Positions 33,836 through 41,605 of a stretch of 64,000 nucleotides of DNA are shown in pieces. The first letter of the stretch is position 1. Every line of letters starts with the position of its first letter. The notes beneath the pieces were generated by a model, which saw nothing but the letters and a program-made list of their open reading frames with translations, ran no database searches and had not been told where the DNA came from. The stretch comes from Porphyrobacter sp. ULC335 (GTDB lineage Bacteria > Pseudomonadota > Alphaproteobacteria > Sphingomonadales > Sphingomonadaceae), in the NCBI RefSeq assembly GCF_025917005.1, contig NZ_CP078091.1, positions 1,116,001 through 1,180,000 of the forward strand, written 5' to 3'. Position numbers and translations under genes: made by a program.

Positions 33836-34870
33836 ATGACCTGGCAGACCCAGCGCCTTCCGGGCGACCACCCTCCTGCGAAAAGCGGCCGCATCGGCGT
33901 GCTGCTGATCAACCTCGGCACACCTGACGGGCCAGACCCGGATTCGGTCAAGCGCTACCTCAAGCAGTTCCTTTCGGACACGCGGGTGGTGGAGATTCCG
34001 CCGATCGCCTGGCAGCTGATCCTGCGCGGGATCATCCTCAACACGCGGCCCCAGAAAAGCGCCAAGGCCTACGCCAAGATCTGGACCGATCGCGGATCGC
34101 CGCTGGCCGACATCACGTCGCGCCAGGCCGAGGCGATGGTCGGGCGGTTCGGTGAGAAGGTCGCGGTCGATTACGCGATGCGTTACGGCAACCCCTCGAT
34201 CGAAAGCCGCTTGACCGCGATGATGGCCGACGGGTGCGACCGCATCCTGATCGCGCCGATGTACCCGCAATATTGCGCCGCGACGACCGCCACCGTGTTC
34301 GACGAGGTCGCCCGGGTGCTCAAGAAGATGCGGTGGCAACCGGCGCTGCGCTTCGTCCCGCCCTATCACGACGAGCCCGGTTACATCGCCGCGCTGGCCG
34401 ATGATCTGACCCGGCAGGTCAAGGCGCTGACCTTCAAGCCCGAGGTCATGCTGCTCAGTTTCCACGGGATGCCGCAGCAGACGCTGGAAAAGGGCGATCC
34501 CTATTACTGCCACTGTTCCAAGACCGCGCGGCTGCTGCGCGAGGAGTTGGCGACGCGACCCGAATTTGCCGGCGTGCGGTTTGAAACCACCTTCCAGTCG
34601 CGCTTCGGCCCGGCGGCATGGCTTGAGCCTTCGACCGACGCGACCCTGATGGCCGAGGGCGACAAGGGCACCAAGCGGCTTGTGGTCGCTGCCCCCGGTT
34701 TTGCGGCGGACTGCGTGGAGACGCTGGAGGAGCTGGCGCTCGAAGGGCGGGATGAATTCATGGAGCATGGGGGCGAGGAATACGCCGTGCTCGATTGCCT
34801 CAACACCTCGGATGATGGCCTCGCGATGATCGATGCGATGCTGCGCCGCGAGCTGGCGGGATGGATTTGA
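33836..34870 (+). CDS. hemH: Ferrochelatase HemH
   Basis: A 344-residue enzyme that inserts Fe2+ into protoporphyrin IX, the last step of heme synthesis. Conserved blocks: RIGVLLINLGTPDGPDPDSVKRYLKQFLSD at the start, RYGNPSIESRL, APMYPQYCAATTATVFDEV, LLSFHGMPQ with the catalytic-site His, YYCHCSKTARLL and VVAAPGFAADCVETLEEL. Length is normal. The following gene is a P450 that would use heme, and bphO at 58 kb uses it too. It has its own 80-bp upstream gap with no recognised operator. Confidence 0.95.
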   Translation: MTWQTQRLPGDHPPAKSGRIGVLLINLGTPDGPDPDSVKRYLKQFLSDTRVVEIPPIAWQLILRGIILNTRPQKSAKAYAKIWTDRGSPLADITSRQAEAMVGRFGEKVAVDYAMRYGNPSIESRLTAMMADGCDRILIAPMYPQYCAATTATVFDEVARVLKKMRWQPALRFVPPYHDEPGYIAALADDLTRQVKALTFKPEVMLLSFHGMPQQTLEKGDPYYCHCSKTARLLREELATRPEFAGVRFETTFQSRFGPAAWLEPSTDATLMAEGDKGTKRLVVAAPGFAADCVETLEELALEGRDEFMEHGGEEYAVLDCLNTSDDGLAMIDAMLRRELAGWI

Positions 34871-34953
34871 CAATCGCGCCAGATTGACCGGCGCGAGTAT
34901 TTACACCAGAGTCAGTTGCGAATCCGAACCTTCACCGGAGCATCGAGACGACC

Positions 34954-36369
34954 ATGGCCACCCTTGCCAAAGCCCCGCACTCCCCTGACGGCGCGCCCGC
35001 GGATGCGCCCCGCCACTGGAGCGATCTGCGCCTGAGCGAGGCGGACCTCGCCCATATCCCCGGCGAGGCAGGCTGGCCGCTGGTCGGTAACACCTTCACC
35101 ATGCTCGCCGATCCGCACGCCTTTGCCGACCGGATGATCAAGACCCATGGCAAGGTCTACAAGAACCGCGCCTTCGGTGGCTGGCAGATCGCGCTGATTG
35201 GCGCCGAGGCGAACGAGCTGCTTTTGTTCAACAAGGACAAGATCTTCTCCAGCGAACAGGGTTGGGGCCCGGTGCTCGACCAGCTGTTCCCGCGCGGGCT
35301 GATGCTGATGGATTTCGATCATCACCGGATCGACCGCCGCGCGCTTTCGATCGCCTTCAAGCCGGAGCCGATGCGGCACTATTCGGGTGCGCTCAATCGC
35401 GGGATCGCGCGCGAAGTGGCGGACTGGGCTGGGCCCATGGAGTTCTATCCGGCGATCAAGAAGCTCACGCTCGATCTCGCGGCGGACAGCTTCATCGGCC
35501 TGCCCTGGGGGCCGGAAGCCGACAAGATCAACGAAGCCTTCGTCGACATGGTGCAGGCCTCGGTCGCGCCGGTGCGTCGTCCGCTGCCCTTCACCAAGAT
35601 GAAGAAGGGTGTCGATGGCCGGGCCTTCCTCGTCGAGTATTTCACCCGCGAAACCCTGCGCCGCCGCGCCGAAGGCGGGGGGCAGGACATGTTCAGCCAG
35701 TTCGCCACCGCAACGCGCGAGGATGGCAGCCTGCTGCCGGTCGACGAGGTGGTCGATCACATGAACTTCCTGATGATGGCGGCGCATGACACCATCACCT
35801 CCTCGGCCACTTCGCTGATCTATCACCTTGCCACCAACTTGGTGTGGCAGGAAAAACTTCGCGAGGAAATTCTGGCGGTTACCGGCGGACCGGACGGCGA
35901 TGGCAACCCGCGCCCGCTCGACTATGACGATCTCGCCAAGCTTGATCTGACCGAGATGGCGTTCAAGGAATCGCTGCGGATGATCCCGCCGGTGCCCTCC
36001 ATGCCGCGGAGGGCTTTGCGCGAGTTCGAATATGGCGGCTATCGCATTCCGGCGGGCGCGATGGTGGGGATCAACATCTACTGGACCCATCATTCCGAGG
36101 AATATTGGGAGAACCCCTTCGCCTTCGATCCGCTGCGCTTCACGCCGGAGCAGGTGAAGGCGCGGCACAAATACGCATGGGTGCCGTTCGGCGGTGGCGC
36201 GCACATGTGCCTTGGCCTGCACTTTGCCTATATGCAGGTGAAGATCCTGCTCGCCCAATTGCTCCAGCGTTACCGGATCGAGGCGGCCGAGGGGTATAAC
36301 CCCGAATGGCAGGACTGGCCGATCCCGCAGCCCAAGGATGGGTTGAAGGTGACGTTCACGCCGCTCTGA
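34954..36369 (+). CDS. Cytochrome P450
   Basis: A 471-residue P450 without membrane anchor. The heme-ligand motif is WVPFGGGAHMCLGLHFAYMQVK (Cys ligand), the K-helix ExxR is FKESLRMIPPVP, the I-helix oxygen-activation segment is MMAAHDTITSSATSLIY, and the meander has PFAFDPLRFTPEQ. All marks of a catalytically competent P450 are present. The overall layout is like bacterial relatives of eukaryotic-type P450s (CYP51/CYP26 style), but I cannot assign the CYP family or substrate. It follows hemH by 83 bp. The second parS element begins eight bases after its stop codon. Confidence 0.93.
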   Translation: MATLAKAPHSPDGAPADAPRHWSDLRLSEADLAHIPGEAGWPLVGNTFTMLADPHAFADRMIKTHGKVYKNRAFGGWQIALIGAEANELLLFNKDKIFSSEQGWGPVLDQLFPRGLMLMDFDHHRIDRRALSIAFKPEPMRHYSGALNRGIAREVADWAGPMEFYPAIKKLTLDLAADSFIGLPWGPEADKINEAFVDMVQASVAPVRRPLPFTKMKKGVDGRAFLVEYFTRETLRRRAEGGGQDMFSQFATATREDGSLLPVDEVVDHMNFLMMAAHDTITSSATSLIYHLATNLVWQEKLREEILAVTGGPDGDGNPRPLDYDDLAKLDLTEMAFKESLRMIPPVPSMPRRALREFEYGGYRIPAGAMVGINIYWTHHSEEYWENPFAFDPLRFTPEQVKARHKYAWVPFGGGAHMCLGLHFAYMQVKILLAQLLQRYRIEAAEGYNPEWQDWPIPQPKDGLKVTFTPL

Positions 36370-36377
36370 AAATTGCG

Positions 36378-36393
36378 TGTTTCACGTGGAACA
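36378..36393 (+). promoter_or_regulatory. parS: parS-like ParB-binding site B
   Basis: TGTTTCACGTGGAACA, 15 of 16 bases of the parS consensus, with the single change in the half nearest the G-rich repeats. Intergenic, eight bases past the P450 stop codon. Confidence 0.87.
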
Positions 36394-36405
36394 CGCGTTC
36401 TGGCG

Positions 36406-36491
36406 GGGGCCTAAGCGGGGTCTAGAGGGGGTCTAGCAGGGGTCTAAGCGCGGCTGGGCGGGGTCTGGATCCGTTTGCGCCGGGTCTGGAA
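36406..36491 (+). repeat. Phased 11-bp G-rich repeats beside parS, copy B
   Basis: Units start at 36406, 36417, 36428 and 36439 at exactly 11-bp steps: GGGGCCTAAGC, GGGGTCTAGAG, GGGGTCTAGCA, GGGGTCTAAGC. A degenerate 10-bp unit and further GGGTCTGGA copies follow at 36460 and 36481. The first unit begins 12 bp after parS, as in the other copies. The array runs up to the stop codon of the small DUF1674 gene. Confidence 0.87.
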
Positions 36492-36653
36492 TCAGAAATC
36501 GACCGCGATCCCGTCACCCCTCTCCCAATCACCATAGCGGGTGGGAGAGAGCTTTTCGTTGTTCTCGACTGCCTTTGGCGCCGGCACCGGATCGTTGCTC
36601 CAGTGGGCGGGCTTCTTGAACTGCTTGGCAGCTTCGGACTTCTCTTTGGTCAT
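36492..36653 (-). CDS. DUF1674 small protein (SDHAF4/SdhE-pathway type)
   Basis: A 53-residue gene starting at ATG 36653 with TAAGG just upstream. The C-terminus reads LSPTRYGDWERGDGIAVDF, the diagnostic TRYGDWE...DF signature of DUF1674, the bacterial family of the mitochondrial succinate dehydrogenase assembly factor SDHAF4. The N-terminal half is Lys/Ala/Pro-rich and variable, as is normal. In eukaryotes the homologue binds flavinylated SdhA and protects it before assembly of complex II; a similar role here is inference. It is divergent from rsmB, a frequent neighbour of DUF1674 genes in alphaproteobacteria. Its 3' end abuts the parS-linked repeats. Confidence 0.87.
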   Translation of the reverse strand: MTKEKSEAAKQFKKPAHWSNDPVPAPKAVENNEKLSPTRYGDWERGDGIAVDF

Positions 36654-36778
36654 GCCTTACCAAATGCCCATGCTGGCACCTTGTTTCAAGCGCGGGTAGG
36701 GGCGCCGTGATTGGCCGGCATCGCCGGGGAGCGAAAAACCGGTTCCCACTTTTTCGCGCGATGCTCTAGAGGCCTCCC

Positions 36779-38032
36779 ATGTCAGCCACCCCCGGACTTC
36801 CCGTGCGCCGCGCCGCGCTTCGCCTGCTTGATGCCGTGTTCCGGCGGGGCGAGACGCTCGAACAGGCCGAGGCGGCGGCGCTTGGCGATGTCCGCAAGGC
36901 GCCCGACCGCGCTCTGGCCAAGGCGATCGCTGGGGAGAGCCTGCGCTGGCTCACCGATCTCGACGCCCTGATCGACAGCGCCACCAAGCAGACCCTGCCC
37001 CATGACGCCAAGGTGCGGATGGTGCTGCGGATCATGCTGGCGCAGGCGCTGCGGCTCGATACCCCGGCTCATGCCGTGATCGCTACCGGCCTGCCACTGC
37101 TGGCGGGCGGGCCGCGCAGGCTGGCGCATGGGGTGTTTTCAGCTCTGGTGAAGCCGGGGCGCAGCGTGCTGCCCGAAGCACCAACCCTGCCGGAGCGCGT
37201 GGCCGAGCGCTGGGGCGCTCAGAAGGCCGCCGCCATCGCGCCGGGCCTCGCCTTCCCGCCTGAACTCGATCTGGCGCTGAAGGACGCTGCCGAAACCGAA
37301 ACCCGCGCCGTGGCGATGGGCGGCGTGACCTTTGCCCCCGGCCATGTCCGCCTGCCGCGCGGCGCGGCGGTGGACACGCTCGCCGATTTCAAGGCGGGCG
37401 ACTGGTGGGTGCAGGACTTGGCGGCTTCCATCCCGGCGCGCCTTCTCGGTCCCGGGGAGGGCAAACACGCGCTCGACCTGTGCGCGGCCCCCGGCGGCAA
37501 GACCATGCAACTCGCCGCAGCCGGGTGGAATGTTACCGCGCTCGACAGTTCGAAACGCCGGCTGGAACTGCTCAAGGACAATCTCAAGCGCACCGGCTTG
37601 AAAGCCTCGCCCGTGCGCGCCGATGCGCTGACGTGGGAGCCGAAACACCGCTTCGACGCGATCCTGATCGACGCGCCGTGCTCGGCGACCGGCACCTGCC
37701 GCCGCCACCCCGATGTGCTCCACCGCATCGGCAAGGGGCAGATCGGCGACATGGTAGAACTGCAACGCGCGCTGGCGGCCAAGGCTGCCGAATGGCTCAA
37801 CCCCGGCGGGGTGCTTGTCTATGCGGTATGCTCGCTGGAGGTGGAGGAAGGCGAGGAGCAGGCGGTGTGGATTGACGCCAATTGCGGCCTTGCGCCCAAG
37901 CCGATCACGGCGGAGGAACTGCCCGCCGGTCTCGCCCCCACCGCCGAGGGCTGGCTGCGCACCCATCCCGGGATGCTGGCGGACGAGGGCGGGCTGGACG
38001 GGTTTTTCGTAGGGCGGTGGGTGAAACCATAG
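36779..38032 (+). CDS. RsmB-family 16S rRNA (cytosine-5) methyltransferase
   Basis: A 417-residue protein: an N-terminal NusB-like RNA-binding domain (residues about 5-130, RRAALRLLDAVFRRGETLEQAEA) and a C-terminal Rossmann methyltransferase. SAM motif I is LDLCAAPGGKTMQLAAAG; motif IV has DAILIDAPCSATGTCRRHPD and motif VI YAVCSLEVEEGE, giving the two cysteines of the m5C mechanism. This combination is RsmB/Sun, which methylates C967 of 16S rRNA in E. coli. Start ATG 36779. Cytoplasmic. Confidence 0.92.
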   Translation: MSATPGLPVRRAALRLLDAVFRRGETLEQAEAAALGDVRKAPDRALAKAIAGESLRWLTDLDALIDSATKQTLPHDAKVRMVLRIMLAQALRLDTPAHAVIATGLPLLAGGPRRLAHGVFSALVKPGRSVLPEAPTLPERVAERWGAQKAAAIAPGLAFPPELDLALKDAAETETRAVAMGGVTFAPGHVRLPRGAAVDTLADFKAGDWWVQDLAASIPARLLGPGEGKHALDLCAAPGGKTMQLAAAGWNVTALDSSKRRLELLKDNLKRTGLKASPVRADALTWEPKHRFDAILIDAPCSATGTCRRHPDVLHRIGKGQIGDMVELQRALAAKAAEWLNPGGVLVYAVCSLEVEEGEEQAVWIDANCGLAPKPITAEELPAGLAPTAEGWLRTHPGMLADEGGLDGFFVGRWVKP

Positions 38033-38139
38033 TCACGCTGACCGCTTTTAGGATTTGCTGCGCTCGGCTGGAATGTCCGGCAGTGGGTGGATTGCTGAAA
38101 TTCCGCTGCTAATCTCTTCAAGCTGTGTTGGGAGTGAGA

Positions 38140-38544
38140 ATGGTCGAGATACCGCAAGATGGTGATGCACCGCTGATTAGATGCGACTTCTCAAACATGG
38201 CCGCTTGGGAGAGGCTCGTCGCAGCGACAAAAGAGCCATCTCCCGACGGCTTCGTGCCAAATCTGCAAATCATCGATAACGATCGCTATGATGGAGCGTC
38301 GGCCAACCAGATTGGGAGCGCAGCGCGCGACACCAATCATGCGGTCGTGTTCATTGCTGACGAAATCACGATGGGTAATGATGACCTCTCTGTCCTATGT
38401 CTTAATGTCTCTGCGACCGAACAGAGGTTTCGGGTCATTCCCAGTGAACTCTGGGGCGTGGAGAACAACCTTTCGCTGGGCAACATGGACTTTGAGGAGT
38501 TCGCTGATGCTACCGGGGCGGACGGCATATTCAGAGGGTTCTAA
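38140..38544 (+). CDS. DUF6924-like small protein
   Basis: A 134-residue protein started at ATG 38140 with GGAG five bases before it. It begins MVEIPQDGDAPLIRCDFSNMAAWERLVAATKEP and contains VVFIADEITMGNDDLSVLCLNVS and FRVIPSELWGVENNLSLGNMDFEEFADA, which resembles the DUF6924 family of small cytoplasmic proteins of unknown function. Its base composition is visibly less GC-rich than that of the neighbours, and similar GTGGGTGGATT stretches flank it (near 38091 and 38650), which suggests that it arrived by transfer. No operon partner. Confidence 0.68.
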   Translation: MVEIPQDGDAPLIRCDFSNMAAWERLVAATKEPSPDGFVPNLQIIDNDRYDGASANQIGSAARDTNHAVVFIADEITMGNDDLSVLCLNVSATEQRFRVIPSELWGVENNLSLGNMDFEEFADATGADGIFRGF

Positions 38545-38677
38545 TGTCCATTTCGGGGTCGGTTTCAGAATGGCAGAAATTTTTTAGATGGCCGCTGAAG
38601 CCGACATGCCGCTTTCGGGATCGCGTATCGACCCGTCTCATGACCGTTTGTGGGTGGATTTCTGCCGCTCCAAGATC

Positions 38678-38707
38678 CGTCGCCCCGTGCTTGACACGGG
38701 GCTTGGC
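38678..38707 (+). repeat. Left 30-bp terminal inverted repeat of the GIY-YIG unit
   Basis: Thirty bases that are the perfect reverse complement of 39054-39083. Inside lies an 8-bp hairpin, GCCCCGTG-CTTGA-CACGGGGC. It starts 35 bp before the GIY-YIG start codon. Confidence 0.93.
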
Positions 38708-38742
38708 GTTTCTTTTTCAGCCGTCGCGGCGATACTCGGACC

Positions 38743-39054
38743 ATGGCGACGGGTGGCTGGGTCTACATCATGGCAAATCGCTACCGCGGCGGCATGTATG
38801 TCGGCGTCACCTCGGATGCTTTGGCCCGCGTGTATCAGCACCGCGAGGGGATGGGCTCGCGCCATGTCGCTGATTTCGGAAAGACCCGGCTCGTTTATGT
38901 CGAGCGCCATGAAGAGATCGAACAGGCGATTGCTCGCGAAAAGCTGATCAAGAGATGGCGGCGCGATTGGAAGTTTGTGCTGATCGAGGCGGACAATCCA
39001 GAATGGGACGATCTTTGGGAAAGATGGTTCGCACTCCCGCCGGAGCAGAAGTAG
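38743..39054 (+). CDS. GIY-YIG nuclease-domain protein
   Basis: A 103-residue single-domain protein: GGWVYIMANRYRGGMYVGVTSDALARVYQHREG, where YIM and YVG stand for the GIY and YIG strands, followed by the Arg of helix 1 and later VYVERHEEIEQAIAREKLIKRW with the conserved Glu. This is the compact UvrC-N/YhbQ-like type, common in multi-copy in sphingomonads. It predicts a small DNA endonuclease. The gene sits in a 406-bp unit enclosed by perfect 30-bp inverted repeats, and its stop codon overlaps the first base of the right arm. The compact repeat-gene-repeat build suggests that nuclease and repeat belong together. Confidence 0.92.
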   Translation: MATGGWVYIMANRYRGGMYVGVTSDALARVYQHREGMGSRHVADFGKTRLVYVERHEEIEQAIAREKLIKRWRRDWKFVLIEADNPEWDDLWERWFALPPEQK

Positions 39055-39083
39055 CCAAGCCCCGTGTCAAGCACGGGGCGACG
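39054..39083 (-). repeat. Right 30-bp terminal inverted repeat of the GIY-YIG unit
   Basis: Perfect reverse complement of 38678-38707, beginning with the last base of the GIY-YIG stop codon. Identity ends abruptly on both sides of the 30 bases. Confidence 0.93.
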
Positions 39084-39158
39084 ACGAGGGGAAGGACCGC
39101 AATGGGGCGATACCCCAACGGCAGCTTTTTTGAATGATGACGAAAGCAGCCCTTCCGC

Positions 39159-39713
39159 TCAGTCCTTCACATATTTCTGAAAACTCTTCCGCAGCTTCAT
39201 CAGCTTCGGCGGGATCACCGCGAGGCAATAGGGATTGCTCTGGCCCTGACCGTCCCAGTATTCCTGATGGTAATCCTCGGCCGGGTACCATTCGGCAGTC
39301 TGCGCGCCGCCGGACAGGCCTTCGATGGTGGTCACAGCCAGTTTGCCATGATCCGCATTCCAGCGCGCAATCGCGGCTTCGGCCTCGGCGCCCTGTTCGT
39401 CTGACAGCGGGAAGATCGCAGAACGATACTGCGTCCCGACATCGCCGCCCTGCCGGTTCAGCTGCGTCGGATCATGCGTGCCGAGGAACACGTCGTAGAT
39501 CTGGGGAAGGCCGATCACATCCGTATCAAACGTCACGCGGATCGCTTCGGCATGGCCGGTCGTGCCGGTGCATACTTCCTTGTAGGTCGGGTTCGCCTTG
39601 GTGCCGCCGATATAGCCGCTTTCGACCAGGCTCACGCCGATGACATCGCGGAACACCGCTTCGGTGCACCAGAAGCACCCGCCTGCAATGATCGCCGTGT
39701 CCATGTTGCTCAT
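39159..39713 (-). CDS. msrA: Peptide-methionine (S)-S-oxide reductase MsrA
   Basis: A 184-residue enzyme started at ATG 39713; the frame is open to 40064 but the upstream part is antisense to the methyltransferase gene. The catalytic motif IAGGCFWCTEAVFRDV is at the N-terminus, with SGYIGG, GHAEAIRVTFD, NRQGGDVGTQYRSAIF and YHQEYW all present. It reduces methionine S-sulfoxide in proteins, complementing MsrB at 23844. No signal peptide. It is divergent from the exported methyltransferase-like gene. Confidence 0.95.
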   Translation of the reverse strand: MSNMDTAIIAGGCFWCTEAVFRDVIGVSLVESGYIGGTKANPTYKEVCTGTTGHAEAIRVTFDTDVIGLPQIYDVFLGTHDPTQLNRQGGDVGTQYRSAIFPLSDEQGAEAEAAIARWNADHGKLAVTTIEGLSGGAQTAEWYPAEDYHQEYWDGQGQSNPYCLAVIPPKLMKLRKSFQKYVKD

Positions 39714-39809
39714 CGAAATCTCCGTTGGTTTGTGGCAGAGATAGGCTAGCAAACCGCGATTGCTACCTCCCAAAGGGTGGCATTCCTCGATTCCCCGGAG
39801 AGAGAACCC

Positions 39810-40706
39810 ATGAAGAAGCTGATCCTTGCCCTCGCCACCGCGAGCGGCCTTGCCCTTGCCGCGCCCGCGCTGGCCCAGCATGCCGGGCACGCCGGCCATG
39901 CCATGAACGGCGCCGACGCCGACGAAGCGCATATCAAGGACACCGCGCATTTCATGAAGATGCATGGCGAGCAGGTGTCGGCGGCGATCAATCACCCGAC
40001 CCGCGCCGAAGACAAGGCGCGCGATGCCTTCCGCAAACCCGCTGAAACGCTGGCCTTCTTCCATGTCGGCCCGGAAATGAAGGTCGGCGAATATGCGCCC
40101 GGCGGCGGCTGGTATTCGCGCCTACTCGGCCATTATCTGGGCGGCGAAGGTCAGCTGGTCGGCCTCTATGCCAACCCGCTCACCGCCACCGCCGATCCCG
40201 CGCGCCAGCAGCGCATCCGCGATACGGCGGCCGGTTTCGGCAAGGAAGTGGCGGGCTACACCGGGCTTCCGGCTGAAAAGTTCAGCGGCATCACGCTCGA
40301 CAATCTCGAAGGGCAGAAGGGCACCTTCGACCGCATTCTGGTGATGCGCGCGATGCACAACCTGATGCGCGGCGGCACCGCCGATACCGAACTGCGCGCG
40401 ATGCGCGAACTGCTCAAGGATGATGGTCTGCTCGGCATCGAACAGCACCGTGCCAAGACGGATGCGGCGTGGTCCTATGCCAACGGCACCAAGGGCTACC
40501 TGCGTCAGCAGGACGTGATCGACTTCATGCGCATCAACGGCTTCGAACTGGTCGGCACCAGCGAGATCCTCGCCAATCCCAAGGACACCGCCGATCACAA
40601 GGAAGGCGTGTGGGAAATGCCCCCCGTGCTCGCCACCAAGCGCGAAGACCTGAAGGGTCTTGGCGAAAGCGACCGGATGACTCTCCTGTTCAAGAAGGCC
40701 AAGTAA
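39810..40706 (+). CDS. Exported methyltransferase-like protein (COG4798 type)
   Basis: A 298-residue protein started at ATG 39810 (CCGGAGAGAG upstream). Residues 1-24 are a clean Sec signal peptide (MKKLILALATASGLALAAPALA before QHAGHAGHAM). The mature part has a His-rich start and then a Rossmann methyltransferase-like domain: MKVGEYAPGGGWYSRLLGHYL stands in for motif I, followed by DRILVMRAMHNL and ELLKDDGLLGIEQHR. A SAM-type fold in the periplasm is odd because SAM is not normally present there. Proteins like this are widely annotated as predicted methyltransferases with unknown role. It precedes aguB by 18 bp. Confidence 0.8.
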   Translation: MKKLILALATASGLALAAPALAQHAGHAGHAMNGADADEAHIKDTAHFMKMHGEQVSAAINHPTRAEDKARDAFRKPAETLAFFHVGPEMKVGEYAPGGGWYSRLLGHYLGGEGQLVGLYANPLTATADPARQQRIRDTAAGFGKEVAGYTGLPAEKFSGITLDNLEGQKGTFDRILVMRAMHNLMRGGTADTELRAMRELLKDDGLLGIEQHRAKTDAAWSYANGTKGYLRQQDVIDFMRINGFELVGTSEILANPKDTADHKEGVWEMPPVLATKREDLKGLGESDRMTLLFKKAK

Positions 40707-40724
40707 TAAGCTAGGGGCGGCGGC

Positions 40725-41603
40725 ATGACTGCAATCACCGTCGCCGCCCTTCAGCTTGCTCTCGGCTCCGAAGACGAAGCCACCAACATCGCTGCCGTCA
40801 GCGCGCTGGTCGAGGAGGCTGCCGCGAAAGGCGCGCAGCTGATCCTGCCGCCCGAGCTGTTCTCCGGCCCCTATTTCTGCCGCGAGGAAGATGAAGCGCT
40901 GTTCGCGCTCGCCCGGCCCACGGCGGAGCATCCCAGCGTCATCGCGATGCAGGCGCTTGCCGCGAAGCTGAAGGTGACGATCCCCACCAGCTTCTTCGAG
41001 CGGGACGGGCACCACTATTACAACACCCTCGCGATGATCGGCCCCGACGGGCAGGTCATGGGCACCTATCGCAAGAGCCACATCCCCGACGGGCCGGGAT
41101 ACGAGGAAAAGTACTATTTCCGCCCCGGAAACGACGGCTTCAAGGTGTGGGATGTGCCGGGCGAGGACGGCGGACACGTCAAGGTCGGCGTCGGCATCTG
41201 CTGGGACCAGTGGTATCCCGAATGCGCGCGCGTCATGGCGCTGATGGGCGCGGAAGTGCTGCTCTATCCCACCGCGATCGGTTCCGAGCCCTATGACGCG
41301 GATCTGGACACCAGCCGCATGTGGCGGCGCGCGATGATCGGCCATTCGGTGTCGAACTGCATGCCGGTGGTGGCGTCGAACCGCATCGGCCACGAAGGGC
41401 CCGAGGACCGCGCACAGAGCTTCTACGGCCATTCTTTCATCTGCGACGAATGGGGGGATGATCTCGCCCTGTTCGGCGCGGGGGAGACCGGCGTGCTGAC
41501 CGCCCGGCTCGATCTGGCGCAGGCGGCCAAGCACCGCGCGGGGATGGGCTTCTTCCGCGACCGCCGCCCGCAGCTTTACGGGCGCATCGCGCAAGATATC
41601 TGA
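40725..41603 (+). CDS. aguB: N-carbamoylputrescine amidase
   Basis: A 292-residue carbon-nitrogen hydrolase. The Glu-Lys-Cys catalytic triad is visible: Glu in LILPPELFSGPYFC, Lys in YRKSHIPDGPGYEEKYYF and Cys in GVGICWDQWYPECAR. Adjacent sequence, including the CRxxE-type loop, matches the plant-type N-carbamoylputrescine amidase that makes putrescine from arginine via agmatine. No agmatine deiminase (aguA) gene is beside it in the window. Cytoplasmic. folK follows two bases after the stop codon. Confidence 0.88.
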   Translation: MTAITVAALQLALGSEDEATNIAAVSALVEEAAAKGAQLILPPELFSGPYFCREEDEALFALARPTAEHPSVIAMQALAAKLKVTIPTSFFERDGHHYYNTLAMIGPDGQVMGTYRKSHIPDGPGYEEKYYFRPGNDGFKVWDVPGEDGGHVKVGVGICWDQWYPECARVMALMGAEVLLYPTAIGSEPYDADLDTSRMWRRAMIGHSVSNCMPVVASNRIGHEGPEDRAQSFYGHSFICDEWGDDLALFGAGETGVLTARLDLAQAAKHRAGMGFFRDRRPQLYGRIAQDI

Positions 41604-41605
41604 TC

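Noticed and set aside
38743-39054. GIY-YIG gene as a homing endonuclease in an intron
   Set aside because: It does not interrupt a gene and has no intron-like structure; the perfect inverted repeats suggest another arrangement.
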